Source: Paludibacteraceae bacterium
GTDB taxonomy: Bacteria > Bacteroidota > Bacteroidia > Bacteroidales > Paludibacteraceae
Assembly (NCBI GenBank): GCA_017559385.1
Contig: JAFYSK010000024.1
Coordinates: 1 to 35,794 of the forward strand
Reading direction: 5' to 3'
Length of the DNA: 35,794 nucleotides
The position numbers were made by a program, and so were the translations under genes. This document shows, piece by piece, positions 33,007 through 35,794 of this stretch. A model generated the notes under the pieces. That model ran no database searches, was not told the DNA's origin, and saw nothing but the letters and a program-made list of their open reading frames with translations. The first letter of the stretch is position 1; each line of letters begins with the position of its first letter.

Positions 33007-33726
33007 ATGAAAAGAACAAAAATTATTTTATTGGGGCTTTGCTGCTTATTGATGTTGCCACTATCCATGCAAGCTGGCGAAAAATGGCTACAAGGATACA
33101 AAAAAGTTCTTGTTATTGGAGCCCACCCAGATGATCCAGAATCGATGTGTGCAGGCACTATGCTCAAACTTAAAGCAATGGGAGCTGAAGTGGTAGCTGT
33201 ATATCTTACTTCTGGTGAAGCTGGAATAGTAGGCAAAACGCACGAGCAGGCACGCACTATTCGTCAAGCAGAGGCTCGCAAAGCATGTGAAGTATTGGGA
33301 GTAAGAGCCGTCTTTTTAACTCAAACGGATGGCAACGCTGAAGTTAACAAAGAGCGTTATGCTGAAATGAAAGCACTTATTGAGGCAGAACAACCTGATA
33401 TGGTTATCACTCATTGGCCTATAGACTCACACCGTGATCACCGTGTATGTTCTATACTAGTATATGATGCATGGCGAATGACTGGTCGCGGTTTTGATTT
33501 GTATTATTCAGAAGTTATGACGGGTATGCAGACACAAAACTTTACCCCTAGTTTGTGGGTAGATATCACAGACTATCGTGACAAGAAAATAGAAGCTTAC
33601 CTCTGCCATGAGAGTCAAGAGTTGGAAGGGGCTGTAAAAGAATATCACGACACTATGGAACGGATGCGAGGCATGGAATGTCAAGCTAAATATGCCGAAG
33701 CGTTTGTACAGCAGTTATGGAAATAA
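33007..33726 (+). CDS. PIG-L family deacetylase, exported
   Basis: 239 residues. Signal peptide (KIILLGLCCLLMLPLSMQAG), then the zinc-binding AHPDDPESMCAGT and the second ligand site HRDHRVCSILVYDAW; THWPIDSH lies just before. Family members remove acetyl groups from GlcNAc-containing substrates. The signal peptide puts it in the periplasm or outside. Last gene of the rightward run, ending at a shared terminator. Confidence 0.9.
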   Translation: MKRTKIILLGLCCLLMLPLSMQAGEKWLQGYKKVLVIGAHPDDPESMCAGTMLKLKAMGAEVVAVYLTSGEAGIVGKTHEQARTIRQAEARKACEVLGVRAVFLTQTDGNAEVNKERYAEMKALIEAEQPDMVITHWPIDSHRDHRVCSILVYDAWRMTGRGFDLYYSEVMTGMQTQNFTPSLWVDITDYRDKKIEAYLCHESQELEGAVKEYHDTMERMRGMECQAKYAEAFVQQLWK

Positions 33727-33731
33727 TAAAG

Positions 33732-33760
33732 AAAAAGCACTTCGATTGAAGTGCTTTTTT
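33732..33760. terminator. Bidirectional terminator overlapping a stop codon
   Basis: Stem AAAAGCACTTC / GAAGTGCTTTT with loop GATT and T-run. On the leftward strand the end of the metallophosphoesterase gene, including its stop, overlaps the T/A run. Confidence 0.88.
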
Positions 33761-34742
33761 AATTGATAATTTCTACATTATCTATCTGTTTGCCTGAATG
33801 AAGTTCGTAGGTAGAGATAGATAATGTATCATTATTGACTTGTATATATTGATATACTGGAGAACCAGAATATACGCAGTCATAATAGGAATTCTCTTTG
33901 TTTGGGTAATTTTTTGTAGAGGTATTTGTACCTATGAATATAGTAGGCTGCTGCTTGGTCCAAAAACGCTTTTTATATTCTACAGTACGGCGAGCATAAT
34001 TATGATCATGTCCTGAGAATACCACATCTGCATCGCGTAACACTCCGTAAAAAGCCAACCATATCAATGGATTTTGTCGGCCTTGTGCCGTGCTAAATAC
34101 AGGATGATGCATCATTACTATAGTTAGGCGATCTTTGGCCTCGTTGATAGATTGCTTTAGCCAAAAACTAACTTGTGTATAATCGGACATTCGTTGCAGG
34201 CCATCCGTATCAATCGTTATTATACGCAGGGTAGGGAAATCAACTATATAACTTCTACCTAAAAAGCGACGGGGACCATTTTGAGGATTAGGAAAAATAT
34301 TCGTCCAATCTGCGTATAATGATTTTACAATACCTTTATTATACTCATGATTACCAGGAACAGCTATGATAGGCAATGAATCAAATGCGGTACCTTGTAT
34401 AGAGTGGTATAATTGTTGCTTATAGTAGAAATAGGGTCGATCCATCCAATCGCCCAATTGCGCCCAAAAATGGATATTAGGATGACGTTCCGCAAGGATA
34501 TTAAAACTAATTGTATCTAATGAATTATGAATATCACCTAGTAAAAGAAACTCTAATGAGTCCTTTTGCATATTTAGCAATAATTGTTCATCAGCAAATG
34601 TCTTAAACGAAACAGTAATAGTATCTCCTTCCCACTTAGGCTCAGGAGGGATAGCAAACCAAGCCTTCCAGCGGATAGCGCATACTACTGCGCCACCTAC
34701 TAGAAGGCTTGCTAATATAATTAGTTTAATCTTGCGTTGCAT
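33759..34742 (-). CDS. Calcineurin-like metallophosphoesterase, membrane-anchored
   Basis: 327 residues. One N-terminal hydrophobic segment (IKLIILASLLVGGAVVCAI). Complete metallophosphoesterase motif set: GDIHN, GDWMD, GNHEY, MMHHP and GHDHNYAR, the di-metal ligands of purple-acid-phosphatase-type enzymes. Substrate unknown; predicted periplasmic. The start codon overlaps the stop of the DUF3127 gene (ATGA), suggesting coupled translation. Confidence 0.9.
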   Translation of the reverse strand: MQRKIKLIILASLLVGGAVVCAIRWKAWFAIPPEPKWEGDTITVSFKTFADEQLLLNMQKDSLEFLLLGDIHNSLDTISFNILAERHPNIHFWAQLGDWMDRPYFYYKQQLYHSIQGTAFDSLPIIAVPGNHEYNKGIVKSLYADWTNIFPNPQNGPRRFLGRSYIVDFPTLRIITIDTDGLQRMSDYTQVSFWLKQSINEAKDRLTIVMMHHPVFSTAQGRQNPLIWLAFYGVLRDADVVFSGHDHNYARRTVEYKKRFWTKQQPTIFIGTNTSTKNYPNKENSYYDCVYSGSPVYQYIQVNNDTLSISTYELHSGKQIDNVEIIN

Positions 34743-35140
34743 CAGAATGGCAAATCAGTACCATCGTCTACGCCAGCAGCAGGATCAAATGCTTGCACAT
34801 TGGCTTGTGGTGCTGCAACAGGTGCTACACCAGCATCTACTAAAGGAGCAGCTGTTTCAGCAGTTACTACACCTTGTTGGATTTTCCATGCGCGGATAGA
34901 GGTGTACCAACGACCATTGAACTCACGGCTCTCAATATCGAAACTAATAGTCACAATATCGTCCAATTGGCAAGGATTGGCTTTGATGCGGTCTTCACCA
35001 AACACCTCAAAGTGCACCTTGCGTGGGTATTGCTCCTGTGTCTCAAGCACATATGCTTGGAGTTTCCACTCTTTGCCAGAGGTTTTGCTTACGCCACCTT
35101 GCTCTGGCAATACTTGTATAATTTTACCTGAAATTTCCAT
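34742..35140 (-). CDS. DUF3127 OB-fold protein with SSB-like C-terminal tip
   Basis: 132 residues. N-terminal ~85 residues match the Bacteroidota DUF3127 family (MEISGKIIQVLPEQGGVSKTSGKEWK, with R-KVHFEVFGED and ISFDIESREFNGRWYTSIRAW), which has an OB-like fold. The rest is an Ala/Pro/Val-rich linker ending in VDDGTDLPF. An acidic tail ending in LPF closely resembles the SSB C-terminal peptide (DDDIPF/DLPF) that recruits repair proteins. Single-stranded-DNA binding is therefore plausible but untested. Preceded by family A copy A3; coupled to the phosphoesterase gene downstream. Confidence 0.8.
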   Translation of the reverse strand: MEISGKIIQVLPEQGGVSKTSGKEWKLQAYVLETQEQYPRKVHFEVFGEDRIKANPCQLDDIVTISFDIESREFNGRWYTSIRAWKIQQGVVTAETAAPLVDAGVAPVAAPQANVQAFDPAAGVDDGTDLPF

Positions 35141-35281
35141 AAAATATGATAGTTTTAAAAGTTCTAAAAGTTTTAAGAGTTTTAAAGGTGATATTAGTCA
35201 AAGGTAACATACCTTTAAAACAGCGGCTTTGCCGCGACTAAAACTATTAAAACTCTTTTAACAGGATAATCGCCCATGCGA
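35141..35281 (-). repeat. Family A leader repeat, copy A3 (leftward)
   Basis: Read leftward after pgk: hairpin 1 GATAATCGC / GCGATTATC (35267-35286 region, overlapping the pgk stop); GTTTTAG then hairpin 2 GCGGC-AAA-GCCGC then TGTTTTAAAGGTA (core 35210-35244); a linker unlike A1/A2; four 9-mers (35152-35187); the DUF3127 ATG 11 nt later. Hairpin 2 differs from A1 by a compensated A-U to G-C pair. Confidence 0.8.
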
Positions 35282-35794
35282 TTATCCCTTGATTGCTGCT
35301 ACACCTGGGAGTACTTTACCCTCGATAGCCTCGAGCAATGCACCACCACCAGTAGAGATATAACTTACGCGGTCAGCCATGCCGAACTTGTTCACGCATG
35401 CTACACTATCACCACCACCAATCAAACTGTATGCACCATTGTCGGTAGCAGTAGCGATGGCCTCAGCGATGGCCTTAGAACCAGCAGCGAAGTTGTCGAA
35501 CTCGAACACACCTGCAGGACCGTTCCAAAGGATAGTCTTTGCGCCTTCGATAGCTGCAGCAAATGCTTTGCGGCTCTCTGGACCAGCGTCCACACCTTCC
35601 CAACCCTCTGGGATAGCTTTGCTAGAGCAGATTTGAGTATTAGCCTCGTTGCAGAAGTCGTCAGCTGCTACGCAGTCAGTAGCCAATACGAGGTTCACAC
35701 CTTTCGCCTTAGCTTGTGCTACGATATCAAGAGCGAGCTCCAATTTATCATTCTCGCAGATAGATTTACCAATCTCGCCACCGTTTGCCTTAGC
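35282..35794 (-). CDS. pgk: Phosphoglycerate kinase, partial (N-terminal part beyond window)
   Basis: The last ~170 residues are visible; the frame is open to the right edge. C-terminal PGK features: [61 protein letters not shown] and the terminal [19 protein letters not shown]. Catalyses ATP formation from 1,3-bisphosphoglycerate in glycolysis. The A3 element and the DUF3127 gene follow on the same strand. Confidence 0.96.
   Translation of the reverse strand, partial: AKANGGEIGKSICENDKLELALDIVAQAKAKGVNLVLATDCVAADDFCNEANTQICSSKAIPEGWEGVDAGPESRKAFAAAIEGAKTILWNGPAGVFEFDNFAAGSKAIAEAIATATDNGAYSLIGGGDSVACVNKFGMADRVSYISTGGGALLEAIEGKVLPGVAAIKG

Overview
This window is a piece of a Bacteroidota chromosome, most likely order Bacteroidales. 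At least ten intergenic spacers carry the phylum-type promoter TTG-N20-TAnnTTTG. Several genes belong to families largely restricted to the phylum (DUF5606, DUF3127, DUF6249, GldB). The mreBCD-mrdA-rodA block and the lolD-gldB-sufS run also fit. I cannot name a genus. Most of the window is housekeeping; no integrase, transposase, CRISPR array or phage module was found.

Layout. 1-2.4 kb: two leftward genes for exported repeat proteins, a BspA-like leucine-rich-repeat protein (running off the left edge) and a Sel1-repeat protein, sharing a near-identical leader and signal peptide. 2.5-3.66 kb: a small lipoprotein gene and about 0.9 kb of intergenic repeats. 3.66-8.2 kb: DUF5606, a Nif3-like protein and a coiled-coil zinc-ribbon protein rightward; plsC and a PfkB-type (adenosine) kinase leftward. 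8.3-19.1 kb: tRNA-Asn, then a long rightward run mreB-mreC-mreD-mrdA-rodA-yraN-mnmG-apt-uvrC covering cell elongation, tRNA modification, purine salvage and excision repair. A perfect ParB-binding (parS) sequence lies between mnmG and apt. 19.3-21.4 kb: a DUF6249 membrane protein, an ECF sigma factor, a small membrane protein and a leftward beta-barrel protein. 22-25 kb: GNAT acetyltransferase, tsaE and a leftward WG-repeat lipoprotein. 25.4-33.7 kb: an eight-gene rightward run lolD-like, gldB, sufS, rlmI-like, pcrA/uvrD, a lipoprotein nitroreductase, recO and a PIG-L deacetylase. 33.8-35.8 kb: leftward metallophosphoesterase, a DUF3127 protein with an SSB-like tail, and the 3' part of pgk.

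The most unusual content is intergenic. I see three families of structured repeats. Family A (three good copies) combines a hairpin and the sequence TGTTTTA with tandem 9-bp GTTTTAARR units, and sits just upstream of a gene in the same orientation each time; two copies contain a perfect 71-bp inverted repeat. Family B (six copies, about 105-170 bp) has a conserved scaffold interrupted by palindromes whose sequence differs from copy to copy. Family C (two copies) is a long two-level hairpin in the leaders of the ECF sigma gene and tsaE. In all three the scaffold is conserved while the palindrome sequence drifts but stays self-complementary. I do not recognise these families; they are the best candidate here for something undescribed. 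Two B copies lie directly downstream of promoters, so they are probably transcribed in the same sense. All calls come from reading the sequence; no database search was run.
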